Assembly: GCF_003945595.2 (NCBI RefSeq)
Contig: NW_024104554.1
Coordinates: forward strand, 124,001-188,000
Direction of reading: 5' to 3'
DNA: 64,000 bases
Origin: Pipra filicauda
Lineage: Eukaryota > Chordata > Aves > Passeriformes > Pipridae
Every line of letters starts with the position of its first letter. The stretch's first letter is position 1. Positions 13,901-25,000 of the stretch are shown one piece after another. Both the position numbers and the translations under genes were made by a program. The notes under the pieces are model-generated. The model was not told the DNA's origin, did not search any database, and worked only from the letters and a program-made list of their open reading frames with translations.

Positions 13901-14641
13901 TTCGTTCGCGAAGCCTAGCCATGAGTATAAATATTTTGCTTTTGCTTATTCTTGATGTAGTCATACTCATTCTTGGTGTAGTCATCTAAGGTAACCAAAT
14001 ATTAAGAAACCCAAACAAACAAAAAATAAAAAGGCTTCATAGGTTTCAACTATCTAGTGCTGAAAAAATCAAAACCAATTACATTTGAGAAGTGATCATG
14101 ATTATTTAAAAAGAGTACTCTCCTCTTTTAGAATAGACCTAGAAGTCATAACATGTGGACTGATTTATAAAACTGCATATAACCATGTATTTTCTTGTGT
14201 AGAACTGAACTGGGCAAGTATTGTACCAGAACAGCTTTATTGCAAGAAATATCAAAGTGTTGAATTGAAATGAAGTATATAAAGGTAGTAAAAAGAATTT
14301 TTGCAATACTTAATACTTTGCAATTAAGTAAAAAAGTAAGTTGCCTGATTTCTGATTCTGTTGCTTCAGGTAATTTCAGTGGACCCTGAGTTAGATTATG
14401 AGTTAGAGTAATTCTGCTAAAGGTAATGATAATAAAAGGCCTCCTTCAAAAATAAGATTGTAAAAATAAGATTGAACATGTCAGAGTTTATCTTCTGATG
14501 TACTTTTTGGTAGCCATGGCCAAAAACAATGAACATGTTGCTTCTCTCAGGTAATATATGCTTGCTTAAAATTTAACATAAAAAACAATAAAGTACAAAT
14601 TACTTGTTAATTTTAAGCATAATATTCCTGTTCTGTTTTTT

Positions 14642-14693
14642 CATGTGTATTCATAACTGACTTCCATGTGTATTCATAACTGACTTCCATGTG
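14642..14693. repeat. 23-bp tandem duplication, 2.3 copies
   Basis: The unit beginning catgtgtattcataactgac repeats at 14642, 14665 and, partially, 14688. The first two copies are identical, so the duplication is recent. Confidence 0.9.
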
Positions 14694-16936
14694 ATCAACA
14701 CGTAGGTTGTAGTTACCATATATTTTCTTAATTTATTTTAGAGAAAACAAGTGAGGAAAAAGCACTACTCCTTTTTTAATAGTTTTCAGCTTTTGAAAAC
14801 TGTTAAAGCTACCCTCATGTCCTGTGTACAGCCCCCTTAAGGCTAGGCTGCTTGTTGTGTCTTGACCACTGGATAAAGGACAACTTCCAAGGCGATAGTT
14901 CTGCCTTTGCTGCAGATGCATCTTCACTTAATTTGATCTTTTTGCAGAAATTGTGCACTTGAGTAGATATTTTCTTATTTTATGTGTCCCTGCAAAATAG
15001 TGCTTCCAGAGGAATTGTTTATTCGGTAAAAGTAATAGCTATTAAATACGTAGTGTAATTGTTAAAAATTTTACGATTTCCATCTACGAGAAAGAGTTAA
15101 TATTAAATATTGTTGTTCTAATAATTAGTGCAGATAGTAGCTAAGTGTTCGTCCATTGGATGAGTTTTTATCCCTCTTTCTTTCCAGACACTCGATGAAA
15201 ACATTATCTTCTAATTATTTTAGTGCAACAGTCCAACAGGTTTTACTTTTCTGATAGCACGGCACTACTGTTTCAGATTATTTAGCTATCTGTCAATTTA
15301 CTATCTGAGAAAAGTCACTTTAAAATAATACTGTAGTATGTCTTGAGGTGCCTTCAGTTGGCATGCCTGCAGTGAACATTTGTGGGCATATTGGAGAACC
15401 CTCCAAATCCCTCTAACTGTTCTAAAAAGTGTAATGAAGGCATCACATTTTCAGCACTGAAAACCTTGTTTCAAAACAGAAGAGAAAGATACAAACTCTG
15501 AGATGGGACCATGCAGTTTGTTTGGTTCCGGCTTATTATTGCTCTTTGTGTTCTGATTTAATACTACTACTGTTTAGATACTCTGGGATTTACTATTTTA
15601 AAGATAAAAGTTGTAGATTAATATTTACTTAAATTTGAACTATTGATAAAACTATCTGTGGCATTTTGTCAAAGAACATATGAAATTTAAATAGTAAGAC
15701 ATTTTACTATTTTTTTTCCTGGTGCTTTTATCAATTTCTACAAAATGGCACAATGATGAAATCACATATTCTTTCTAATGAATAGATCAATGATACACAA
15801 GTTTTACTGAAATCACTGACAAGATGTTGAATGCTGGCAATAGGTTGAATCAAATTGTGGCCTATGTTGCTTTCTGAGCTGCACTGAAACTGCAACTAAA
15901 TCTTTTTATATAGAGGTAGAAGGGCTGTAGATAATATGAAAACCAAGGACTTTGTCTATGGCTTTTTTTCTCTGCTTTTGTGAGCTTGAGTAGAAATTCT
16001 TAAATCATCAAACAACAACAAAAAAAGACTGTGTTGTGCTAGTCCAGACATCTAATTTTAGGGAGGAGCACAGAATTGGGAAACTATCTACACATATTTT
16101 TCTGATATCCTGACAGTCTTTCAGCTATTTTTGATCAGGACTGCCTGAGCCAAAGATACCATTTTTTATTTTAGTAGCCTTTGATAGAATTTCCCTGCAT
16201 GACTTTTCTACTATATCCATTTCTGTTAAGATTAGTTAAGATTTGATCAACCTCTTCCTTGCTATCGCATTTTTAATAAAATTAGGGAGAATAGAACGTG
16301 AGTGTTGTCATGAGAATACTTGTGCAGATAAAAGAGGGATTTGATTTCTCTGTCTCTGCAAATTGAGATCTCATCTTCTAAGATATGTGTTCATTTATGT
16401 TTGATATTTTAATTTAAATATGTACAGGAGGATAACAGATACGTTATCTTGCTTAGAAGTTTCTCTCATAGACATTTAAGAATAAGGAGATTTAACTAAA
16501 AGAAAGGGAATTTTATGAGAACCCATGATATAAACATCTTTCCATAAACTGGCTAAAGTTACAGCTCTGTAAATTAGTTGTATTAATTTCTGCTAACTAA
16601 GAAGAATAATTGATCTGGGATCTTAAATTGGTTTTGAATTATCCTGATGTTTAGACCTCAAATTAGAAAATTTTATGAAGAAGGAAAAAGTTGCTTCATC
16701 TGCAGAAATCTGAGTCAGAGCACAGCTATATTATGCAAATCTTAACAGTAAAAATAGCTTTCAATGCAGGGCTTGTTTTCATTAGCAATGGGGTAAAATG
16801 GATAGTGAGTGTCTCTAATCATCATGTTTCTAGTGTGGTTTAGAAGGTTAAAGATAAAATATTCATAGCAGAAAATACCTTTCTCTGTTATATTGAAATA
16901 TAATTTAAAAGTTTAAGTCAAAAGGAGATCGTTTGT

Positions 16937-17009
16937 TAATATATATGTGTGTGTGTTTGTATGTGTGTGTGTGTATGCACATATAGATATATAAATGCAT
17001 ATATATTTA
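16937..17009. repeat. GT/AT microsatellite
   Basis: An (AT)n stretch passes into interrupted (GT)n, then into atagatatataaatgcatatata. It abuts the 5' end of the next CR1 fragment. The CVCVC-type open frame across it is an artefact. Confidence 0.85.
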
Positions 17010-17300
17010 ATAGGGTCTGGAGGTCTAGAACAAGCTGTAATGGTTTTAATCTAAGGGAGGGGAGAGTCAGACTTGATAGATGGAAGAAGTTTCTTACAAT
17101 GAGGGTGGTGAATCACTGGCACAGGTTGCCTAGAGAGAGAGGGGATAAATGCCCCATTCCAGGAAACATTCAAGGTTAGGTTGGACGGGGCTCTTGGCAA
17201 CATAACCAAGTTGAAGATGTCTCTGCTCATTGCAGGGGTGTTGGACTAGGTGACCTTTAAATGTCCCTTCCAATCCAAACCATTCTATGATTCTGTGATA
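17010..17300 (+). mobile_element. CR1 LINE 3' fragment
   Basis: About 290 bp matching the 3' end of a CR1. It includes the last ORF2 codons in diverged form (aagtttcttacaatgagggt and the cactggcacaggttgcc block), then the 3' UTR and a terminus ending in attctatgattctgtgat. It is 5'-truncated like most CR1 insertions and inserted next to a microsatellite. The 3' UTR wording differs from the copy ending at 26530, which suggests a different CR1 subfamily. Confidence 0.88.
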
Positions 17301-19578
17301 GCTGTGTAATGGTAGAACATTAAACCTTACCCACCTATCTCTGAATTAATTAGAATTTTATTTCAGCTTGAGTCGTTAGGACAGATAATACTGAATGCCA
17401 GAGGGGAAAACAGATAGGAACAAGGTGTCTGATATAAAACGCCCTAATATTGCAGAGGAGATATAAGTTTATAGATCCAAGTAGTCCTAGCAACCAGCTA
17501 AAGGAATTGAGGTTCCATTCTCCTTCTCCATCTCATCCATCCAGCTTTTCTAAGATGCAAGATGCAAGATGCAGGAAAGAGTTTCTGCCCAAAACCAGCT
17601 CTGGTAATCCATCTCATTACAAGTGCAAGAACCAGACACCACAGCTAGTGCAACTGAGATAAAAATGTTCTCTTTAGCTGCTTAGAGAAATGATCTGTCT
17701 GTCCTGCTCCGAGCATGCCCTGAGGGAATTTTCATTATCACTCGTGCTGGAAAGAATTTGTAGATTTGACTTGTGGTCTGATAATCTGCAGTAACTAATT
17801 CTCAGGTTCGTACTGACCTTCTCAGTCCTTGCTCATTTAACTGATCTTTTATTATTTCAAGTAAACTCAAAAGGCAACAATTGGCAATATAAGGTGGTAG
17901 TCCACTAGTGAAAAAGCAAAGGTACTTTTGATCAGTAATTTGCTGGACTTGACTTGCAAATGAGTTATTAGTTCTTTCAAATGGAACTTTACTTAGTATC
18001 GCTTATAAAATGTGTTTACTTCTGTAAAACTGGCAGCCTGGCACTTCAATAATTACAACCTACACAGCTTACTTCATACCAGTCCTGTGAACATTGTATT
18101 CTGATAGCAGTGTTACTGCTAGATGCTAGGCTGCTCCACCACTTTCGTATTTGCTGAAGCAAGTGGGAGGATGTACTTAGTATGATATTTTGACGAGGCA
18201 AAATTTAGACCAGGGTGAAAAAGCATGGATTTTTCTTCCAGTTACAAGAAAAATGTAAGTTTGTCATGTATACCTGAGTATCTGATTGTTGTTACACAGA
18301 CATTCATAAACAGTGATTGTTTAAAAAAATGAAACAAACCCATTGGGAATTTAGCATGGGAATTATATCTGTCAAACAGTGTCATTGGTTGCTGAATGTA
18401 TGACTGTAGGAGTCTCTGTTGCAGAGGTCTTTGCCAGGGTGTCTCCAACTGCATTGGAAAATGTAGTTCTGCTGAATTCCTATAATTTGGGTGGCCCACG
18501 GTCTTATATGACCACTTCATTATGTACACAATTCATTTCTATTAATTATCTTAAACATCATTCAAAATATCTCTAACTGTGTACAAAAGACCATCTTATG
18601 TGACTGTTTTTGCGTGTAGGAATGGTTTCTCTTGACTATGTACAGCTCGACTTGTTTTGCAGCAGGACCTACCTGGGGAGCATCTAGAGTAGCCAGATCT
18701 CCCATGCAGTATGTTAAAGTATGCATTGGAAGGTCCACATTTGTTTATACATATCAGGAGCTTCTTTTAGAAGTGCCTGGAATTTCCACATGGAGACTCC
18801 TCTGCTAATTAGTCATATATATTGCTGTGAAGAAGGCCAGTCACCTTGGCTATGTTCGTGTGATGTTTCAAATCAGCTGGATGTCTCACCTAGCTTGGAG
18901 TTCCTGGACCACTAGGGAATTTCTGACTCAGGTTCATGAGTGTGCAGACAGTCAACAGTCCTGGAAACCAGCTATGCAGATATGACTATAGGACGAACTT
19001 GAATTTTGTATTAGTAACTTCAGTTTCAGAGCTTGTGCCACATTCTATGATACATACTCAAACCTGCAAATCACATACATTTAAATCAGTGACTTGGGTG
19101 GAAGTGACTGGAATACCAGAAGGTTTAATATTATCCATTTGCTGAGACCTTGCTACACACCAGACATGCAGCATAGGGAGGAGCTGCATTTCTGTTCATG
19201 TAAACAGGCTTTCAGGCTTTTGTCCCCAGAGATTTTGGAAGTGGAATAGACGATATAAAGACTGGTGGTTGCTCTCATACTAATATGTATGGATTCTGAT
19301 TTATGATCCTGTTGACTACACCAGTTTGTTGCTAATTAGTGATTTAGATCACTCAAAGAATCACTGTTAAAGTAAAAGATACTGTAAAGGTGTAATGTAA
19401 GAAAGTTTGATGACAAAGGTTCACTCTATTACTTACTGCATGGAAGAAACATACAAAGGCAAAACAAGTTACAATCAAGCTACAATGATTTACACAGGGA
19501 CCTGAGACACAAAAGTGTAAAGGAGACCCTCCCAATGAGTCACGAGGTTCAGAGTGGACTACTTGCTTTCTACACTTG
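17301..19578. other. Unique non-coding DNA
   Basis: No repeat or exon was recognised. A 7-bp unit (aagatgc) repeats three times at 17552-17572. The overlapping open frames near 18.24-18.58 kb on both strands match no family I know. Confidence 0.55.
17552..17572. repeat. 7-bp tandem repeat x3
   Basis: Three identical copies of aagatgc in a row. Confidence 0.85.
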
Positions 19579-19837
19579 TGTGCTGGTTTTGACTGAGATA
19601 ATCTTCTTCACAATGGCTACTCTGGGACTGTGTTTTCGATTTGTGCTGAACACAGAGTTGATAATATAGAGATGTTTTTGTTATTGCTGAACAGCACTTA
19701 CACAGAGCCAAGGCCTTTTCTGCTTCTCGTGCTGCCACACTAACAAGAAGGCTGGGGGTGCATGGGAATTTGGGAAGAGACACCATTGGGAGAGATTAGT
19801 CCAACTGATCAAAGGGATATTCCATGCTGTATGACAG

Positions 19838-19846
19838 TATATAAAG
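19838..19846 (+). promoter_or_regulatory. LTR TATA box
   Basis: tatataaag lies in U3 of the solo LTR, about 185 bp upstream of its polyadenylation signal. If it is still active, transcription would start about 25-30 bp downstream and run rightward. Confidence 0.65.
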
Positions 19847-20022
19847 TGGGGAGAAGAAGAAAGAAAAGTGGGAACATTTGGAGTGAGGGTGCTTATCTCT
19901 CCAAGTAACTGTCATGTGTGAAGGGGCCCTGCTCTCCTGGAGATGGCTGAACACCTACCTGCACATGGGAAGCAGTTAATTAATACCATGTTTTGCTTGA
20001 GTGCATGCCTTTTGCTTTCCCT

Positions 20023-20028
20023 ATTAAA
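20023..20028 (+). terminator. LTR polyadenylation signal ATTAAA
   Basis: ATTAAA lies in the LTR just before ctgtctttatct, in the same relative place as the inverted ATTAAA of the LTR at 26840-27401. Confidence 0.65.
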
Positions 20029-20155
20029 CTGTCTTTATCTCAACACACAGGTTTTCTGGCTTTTACCCTTCTGATTTTTTCCCTGATCCTGCTGGTGGAG
20101 GAGTGAGTGAGTGGCTGCGCGGGGCCTAGTTGCTGGCTGGGGTTAAACCATGACA

Positions 20156-21623
20156 AATTGTGATGAAGCTTATGTGAGGCTATATCCAGTTTTAGTCTCA
20201 GACTTGGACAATGGTTTATGTCTAATGGAATTATCTATATAAAATTTATAATAATTAATATTGAGTATCAGCTTCATTAGTATTGAATTTGTCATGCTAT
20301 CAGTCACTTACCAAGGACCTGTTGCAACTAAGGACTCTCTCTGCCTTTGGTAAGGGAGGTTCTCTTAGTCTTAGGTAAAGAATCTCATACCTTGAGAGGT
20401 ATCCCTACTCAAGAGGAGAGCCATCTGGCATGCAGTCCAATTTCAGTTCAATGAGAACTCAAATCGGACTCATCTAAAGATTTGTCGTTGACTCGTCTGC
20501 CTTGAGAAGCAACCATGAGGGGAGTCTCAGCTCACGGGGAGATCACCACCATGCAGCCATACTGCCTATCAGGCAGAGCTCAAAGGCAGCTCACTTGGGC
20601 TGTCATACTTATGGAATAAAGTGTTTGGTTTCTAGTCAAATTACATACAATGGAGAGGTATGCATGGGACTCTTGGTACCCACAACTTTCTAAGTTCCTT
20701 GTTAAAATGAGTCTTGGAAAAACCACCTGCTATTTCATGTGTTAGTCACATGGTTGATGTTCCAAGCTCATTTACACTGATGCTCACTGCATCAATGTTG
20801 CTTTTTGGGTTTTTTGGAGGAGCTGTTGGCCTTGACCTCCTCTCAAGCCTCTGCCAAACTACTCCTAGTTTGGTTAAGGGGTTCACATGTGTCACATCAT
20901 CCTCTTGCAGAGAAGAGTATGGGTTTTGATGTTCACATCTATAGAAAAAAGCAGATTGTGCTTAGAACACCACTTTTCGGTATTTGCACTACTAGGTAAT
21001 AGTTCTGTGCGTTCCTGTAGTTATCACTGAAGGTCTTTCATTGAGTAATGTTGAATCTTTTACGTCTGGTCCAATTTATCATGGATTGTACTCTTATAAA
21101 ATCCTTGTACTATAGGGACAATTCCAATTGATTGGCTGGACAGAAGAGCCAAGGGTGATGTCATTGCCTCTTTCACACTTAAAATATTTTATGTCTTAAG
21201 TATTGCATATTATTCTGTATCATCACCAAAAGTCCTTCTGTTTATTTACTGGATGGGAAGAGCTAGGATTTTACAAATTTTCCTTTAGCCATTGTAGAGA
21301 CTGATCAAATGCTTGTGAAGTAGACCAAATTCCCTGCCAGACAGGCTGGTTGTATTCTCCTTCCTGCCTTCCTCACTAACATCTTTTTATTGAGGCCTCT
21401 CGCTAATGGAAAAAAACTCAAACTGATATGAGGAAGAAAGAAAATTATCCTGCAGACAGTATGCAGACAGTATGAACAATATAAGGAAGAGTAACCTGTA
21501 GGGTATAAATAATTTCTCACTTAGTTTCCAGGTGATATATTTATTTATGTATGAGTAAAAAAAAGAACACTTTCTGTATGATTTTTTTAAACTCTGTCAT
21601 AGGTATGCATATTGATCCATAGC
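20156..21623. other. Non-coding DNA, partly of unknown repeat-like character
   Basis: Positions 20285-20660 are less AT-rich than their surroundings and contain aataaagtg near the right end. They could be an old LTR or retrogene I cannot name. The rest is ordinary unique sequence. An 11-bp unit (tgcagacagta) is duplicated in tandem at 21451-21472. Confidence 0.45.
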
Positions 21624-21650
21624 AGCATTAGCTATAGTATAGCTAATGCT
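21624..21650. repeat. Perfect palindrome, 13-bp arms
   Basis: agcattagctata and its exact reverse complement tatagctaatgct are separated by a single g, making a 27-bp near-perfect palindrome. It lies 55 bp to the left of the deleted LTR. Confidence 0.9.
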
Positions 21651-21704
21651 ACAACTAAGATTAATGTAGAACTAAATCAGTTTCTGTTTGCCTTCATAAC
21701 ACAC

Positions 21705-21889
21705 TGTGGTGAGTTGACCCTGTCTGGGGACCAGGTAGATGCCCACCAAACTGGTCTATCACTTGCCTCCTCAGTAGGACAGAGCAGTGAGAAAATAAGA
21801 TAATAACCTTTCTGGCTACCAATACAAAGCAGAGCACAATGAGAGCTGCTATGGGGAAAATTAACTCCATCCCAGCCAGACCTAATACA
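21705..21889 (-). mobile_element. ERVL-type LTR with large internal deletion
   Basis: Read on the plus strand, the left part (tgtggtgagttgaccctg onward to about 21802) is the reverse complement of an avian LTR U5 end. The right part (gggaaaattaactccatccc to 21889) is the reverse complement of the 5' U3 end, comparable with the U3 start of the LTRs ending at 27401 and 61620. Both LTR ends are therefore present in the right order, but only about 185 bp remain of a probable 500-600, so the central R and most of U3 have been lost near 21803. I see no matching 5-bp target duplication (cacac against gatgt). The ATTAAA and TATA elements are absent. Confidence 0.7.
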
Positions 21890-23804
21890 GATGTTAATGG
21901 ACTGATTATTATTTAACAACTGCATCCATTAAATTAAACAATATGCTGGCATTCTTCATGAAAGTGACTTTTCTGGTGTTTTAAATTTGAGCAATTTTAA
22001 ATGCCAATTCTAAGAAGTAGGATAATTTGATAGAAGACTTTATGCTTTAACAGTAAATATATGGAGTGTGGTTTTTGGTTGAAAAACTTTTGGAATGAAA
22101 ATCCCATGTAAATTTTTCATTAGCACTCTGCCATTAAATCTCTCTCAAAAGTTCACAGACAATGTAAGGCTTACAAACATGATTTGAGAATATTCATCTT
22201 AGTGTCAGTGACATTTTCAGGAAAAAGTAGGCTGAAGTTGGAAGTACTTACTAACATAAAGCTGAGGAGTACAGCGATTAACAGGTTATCTTAATTTTTA
22301 TGGAAAATGGACTGGGTTTTTCCACATGGTTTGTAAGGGGCTTAGTGTTCCTTAGTGTTCCTCTTTATATCAGAATAGAATGATGCAGGGACTGGAAGTC
22401 GTTAAGGTACAGAAATAAGAACCAAATAAGTATCTCACATCAGGATTAATGACGTTACTGTTATATGATAACTCTCTTCTCCTTTTTCTCACTTATCTCC
22501 TTCTCTTTTCTTGCAAACAATCAGACAAACCCCTGTCCCCAAACCAGCAGCAGTCTACATTTTAATTTGAACTCACAGTAGGACACAGATAATGCTGTTT
22601 AAGTTCAGTCGTAATCCAGTTGGAGTTGGCTTTGGTGTGTAGCTTTTTTGGTAATGACACCAAAATAATTATTGTATGGTGACCTTTAAAGAAGAAAGAT
22701 TTTTTTAATTTATCCTATCATAGATATTGATCTATATTGAACCTGTTTAAGTACTCTCAGGCTAAATAATGTCTGTCCTATTATATTAAACACAAGATAA
22801 TTACTGCTTGATGTACAGAGACAGTGGAAGAAAGAATGTGTGGGATTAACTTCAATAAGTGTGTTTTATTTCTGTATAAGTTGGTTTTTTTTACAATTAT
22901 TTATAATAAATTTGCATCATGCCTGAGAATTGCAAACATTCTTTAGTTACATTATGGAATGTGTAGGTGTATACATAATTCAGATGGGCTAAAACACAAA
23001 GCTTTGCCCAAATTGCTTGTGAAATATGACAGGAAAGATGTCTTAGGGGAAATGTAGGCACTCATATGAAAGGTTAATTTTGTGTGCTTACTGAAATTGC
23101 ATTCAGAATCTTTGGGTTTGCTAGCAGTGCACACATTATGCAACTCAATTCTAAGTGATAAAAATGTTGGTTGCTTTTTTAAACTTCATAAATAAATGCA
23201 CTTGCAATACCTCTGTTACAGAATTATTGCAAGGATTAGCTGGGTAGTTACTGTTGTTGCTAAGGCTTTACAAAATGTTGCATTTTAATTTTGTTCACAA
23301 TTTTAAGATGCTTAAAACATTCTAAAACTTCTAGGTTTAACAGGATAATAAAAAGATGTATTTTAAATTTTAAACGAAATATAGCTACTTTGACGAAATT
23401 AAAAAAAACAAAAACGTGTTCTTTTTTTTCCCCTTTACCCATTGAAATGCAATTCTAGCCTTTCTTTTTAAAATAGGCTTTCTCTATTATTTTATTTTTT
23501 AAAATTATTGATTTCTTTACTAATTTTATTTTTCTTTATTTTACTTTTGAAGTCTAGAGAAATTTCAGCCTTTTTTTTAGTCTTCAGAAGATAGGAACAG
23601 TTGTACAACTCACTTTTGCAAATTCTCTTTTCTGTTTGCTTGGGACATGATGCTTTCTTTAGTGTGACTAGAAACATCATAAAGATTAACTTTATTGTTA
23701 TGTTAGATTTTTATTACGTTGCCAATATCTAGCTTGAGAATTGTTAAATATGCTAATATTTAATATGGTAAAATATAAGAAAATACACTAAGTGTGGGTT
23801 TAAA
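21890..23804. other. Unique AT-rich non-coding DNA
   Basis: No exon or repeat was recognised. A 10-bp unit (cttagtgttc) is duplicated in tandem at 22341-22360, and 23.4-23.6 kb is rich in T and A runs. The sequence just before 23805 is AT-rich and unrelated to CR1. Confidence 0.6.
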
Positions 23805-23822
23805 TGCAACTGGAGTGTTGCC

Positions 23823-24977
23823 ATGGATGGCTACAAGCTCTTCAGAAAGAACAGGCAGGGTAGGAGAGGTGGAGGGGTGGCTTTATATGTTAGAGAGTCT
23901 CTTGACTCTGTTGAACTTGAGATCAGCAATGATAAGGTTGAGTGCCTGTGGACCAGAATCAGGGGGAAGACCAACAAGGCCGACATCATCATAGGTGTCT
24001 GTTACAGACCGCCCTACCAGGATGATGAAGGGGATGAAATATTCTACAAGCAGCTGGCAGATGTCTCGAAATCGTCAGCCCTTGTCCTTGTGGGTGACTT
24101 TAACCTGCCGGATATCTGCTGGGAGCTCAATACAGCAGAGAAGAGGCAGTCTAGGAATTTCCTGGAGTGTATAGAGGACAATTTCCTTCATCAACTGGTA
24201 AATGAACCTACCAGGGGTAAGGCCCCGCTAGACCTGCTGTTTACAAACAGAGAAGGGCTGTTGGGAGATGTAGTGGTTGAAGGCCACCTGGGAAATAGTG
24301 ACCATGAAATAATAGAATTTTCAATACTCAGAGATTCAAGGAGAAACAACAATAAAACCTCTATGCTGGACTTCCGGAGGGCAGATTTTGACCTATTCAG
24401 AAGTCTAGTCCAGAGCATACCCTGGGAAACAACCCTTGAAAACAAGGGAGTCCAGGGGGGATGGATGTGCTTCAAGCAGGAAGTTTTGAGTGCACAGGAA
24501 CAGGCCGTACCAGTGTGCCGAAAGGCAAGCCGGCGGGGAAGACAACCAGCTTGGTTAAACAGGGAGATTCTGAAGGAAATCAGGGATAAAAAGAGAGTTT
24601 ACCGACTGTGGAAGAAAGGGCTGGCTACTTACGAAGAATTCAGGAAGACAGCTAGATCATGCAGAAAGAAAATCAGGGATACAAAAGCGCAATTTGAAGT
24701 TAAATTAGCCACTTCTGTTAGGGATAACAAAAAGTCCTTCTATAAATACATTAATAACAAAAGGAGGGGCAAAGAAAACCTCCATTCTTTGAGGGACTTG
24801 GAGGGAAACATAGTTAATAGAGATGAGGAGAAGGCTGAAGTACTTAACACCTACTTTGCCTCAGTTTTTACCAGTAGGACAGGTGGCCCTCAAGGCAACT
24901 GGCCTCTGGAGCTGGTAGACAGAGATAGGAAACCAAATAGTCCCCTTGTATTCCAGGAGGAAATAGTGACTTACTGA
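23823..24977 (+). pseudogene. CR1 ORF2: endonuclease domain and linker
   Basis: This is the N-terminal surviving part of the CR1 polyprotein, 384 codons. Family knowledge: the APE-type endonuclease nicks target DNA to prime reverse transcription. Visible motifs are RRGGGVALYV at about 14-23, YRPP at 61-64, the catalytic GDFN at 91-94 and SDH at 159-161. A basic linker follows at about 230-320, then EEKAEVLNTYFASVF, the region before the RT. The first Met is internal: CR1-like residues NWSV precede it in frame from 23808, so the true start has been lost with the 5' truncation, together with the N-terminal catalytic Glu. The frame stops at 24975-24977 only because of a 1-nt loss just upstream; the protein similarity continues in the next frame from 24968. 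Confidence 0.92.
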
Positions 24978-25000
24978 GTCATCTGGATCCTCACAAGTCT

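Larger units (their letters stand above)
10678..17009. other. Unique AT-rich non-coding DNA
   Basis: No exon, RNA gene or sizeable repeat was recognised. It holds the possible CR1 tail at 10915, a T-rich tract near 13.04-13.08 kb, a 23-bp tandem duplication at 14642-14693 and the GT/AT microsatellite at 16937-17009. The open frames are short and show no family motifs. Confidence 0.6.
19579..20155 (+). mobile_element. Solo LTR, avian ERVL-type
   Basis: A 577-bp LTR that starts TGTGCTGGTTTTGACTG and ends GTTAAACCATGACA, giving the TG...CA termini expected of an LTR. U3 carries a TATA box (tatataaag, 19838-19846), and R carries an ATTAAA polyadenylation signal at 20023-20028 followed by ctgtctttatctcaac, the hallmark of a widespread bird ERVL LTR group as I recall it. 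The flanks are acttg on the left and aattg on the right, a 5-bp target duplication with one mismatch. No internal retroviral sequence adjoins either end, so it is a solo LTR, presumably formed by LTR-LTR recombination. The family name needs a Repbase search. Confidence 0.88.

Noticed and set aside
13901..13916. cttcg-ttcg-cgaag mini-hairpin
   Set aside because: It has only five base pairs, and I see no RNA gene around it.
18242..18576. Overlapping open frames of 95 codons (minus) and 65 codons (plus)
   Set aside because: There is no family motif, splice context or codon-use signal, and overlap on both strands suggests chance.
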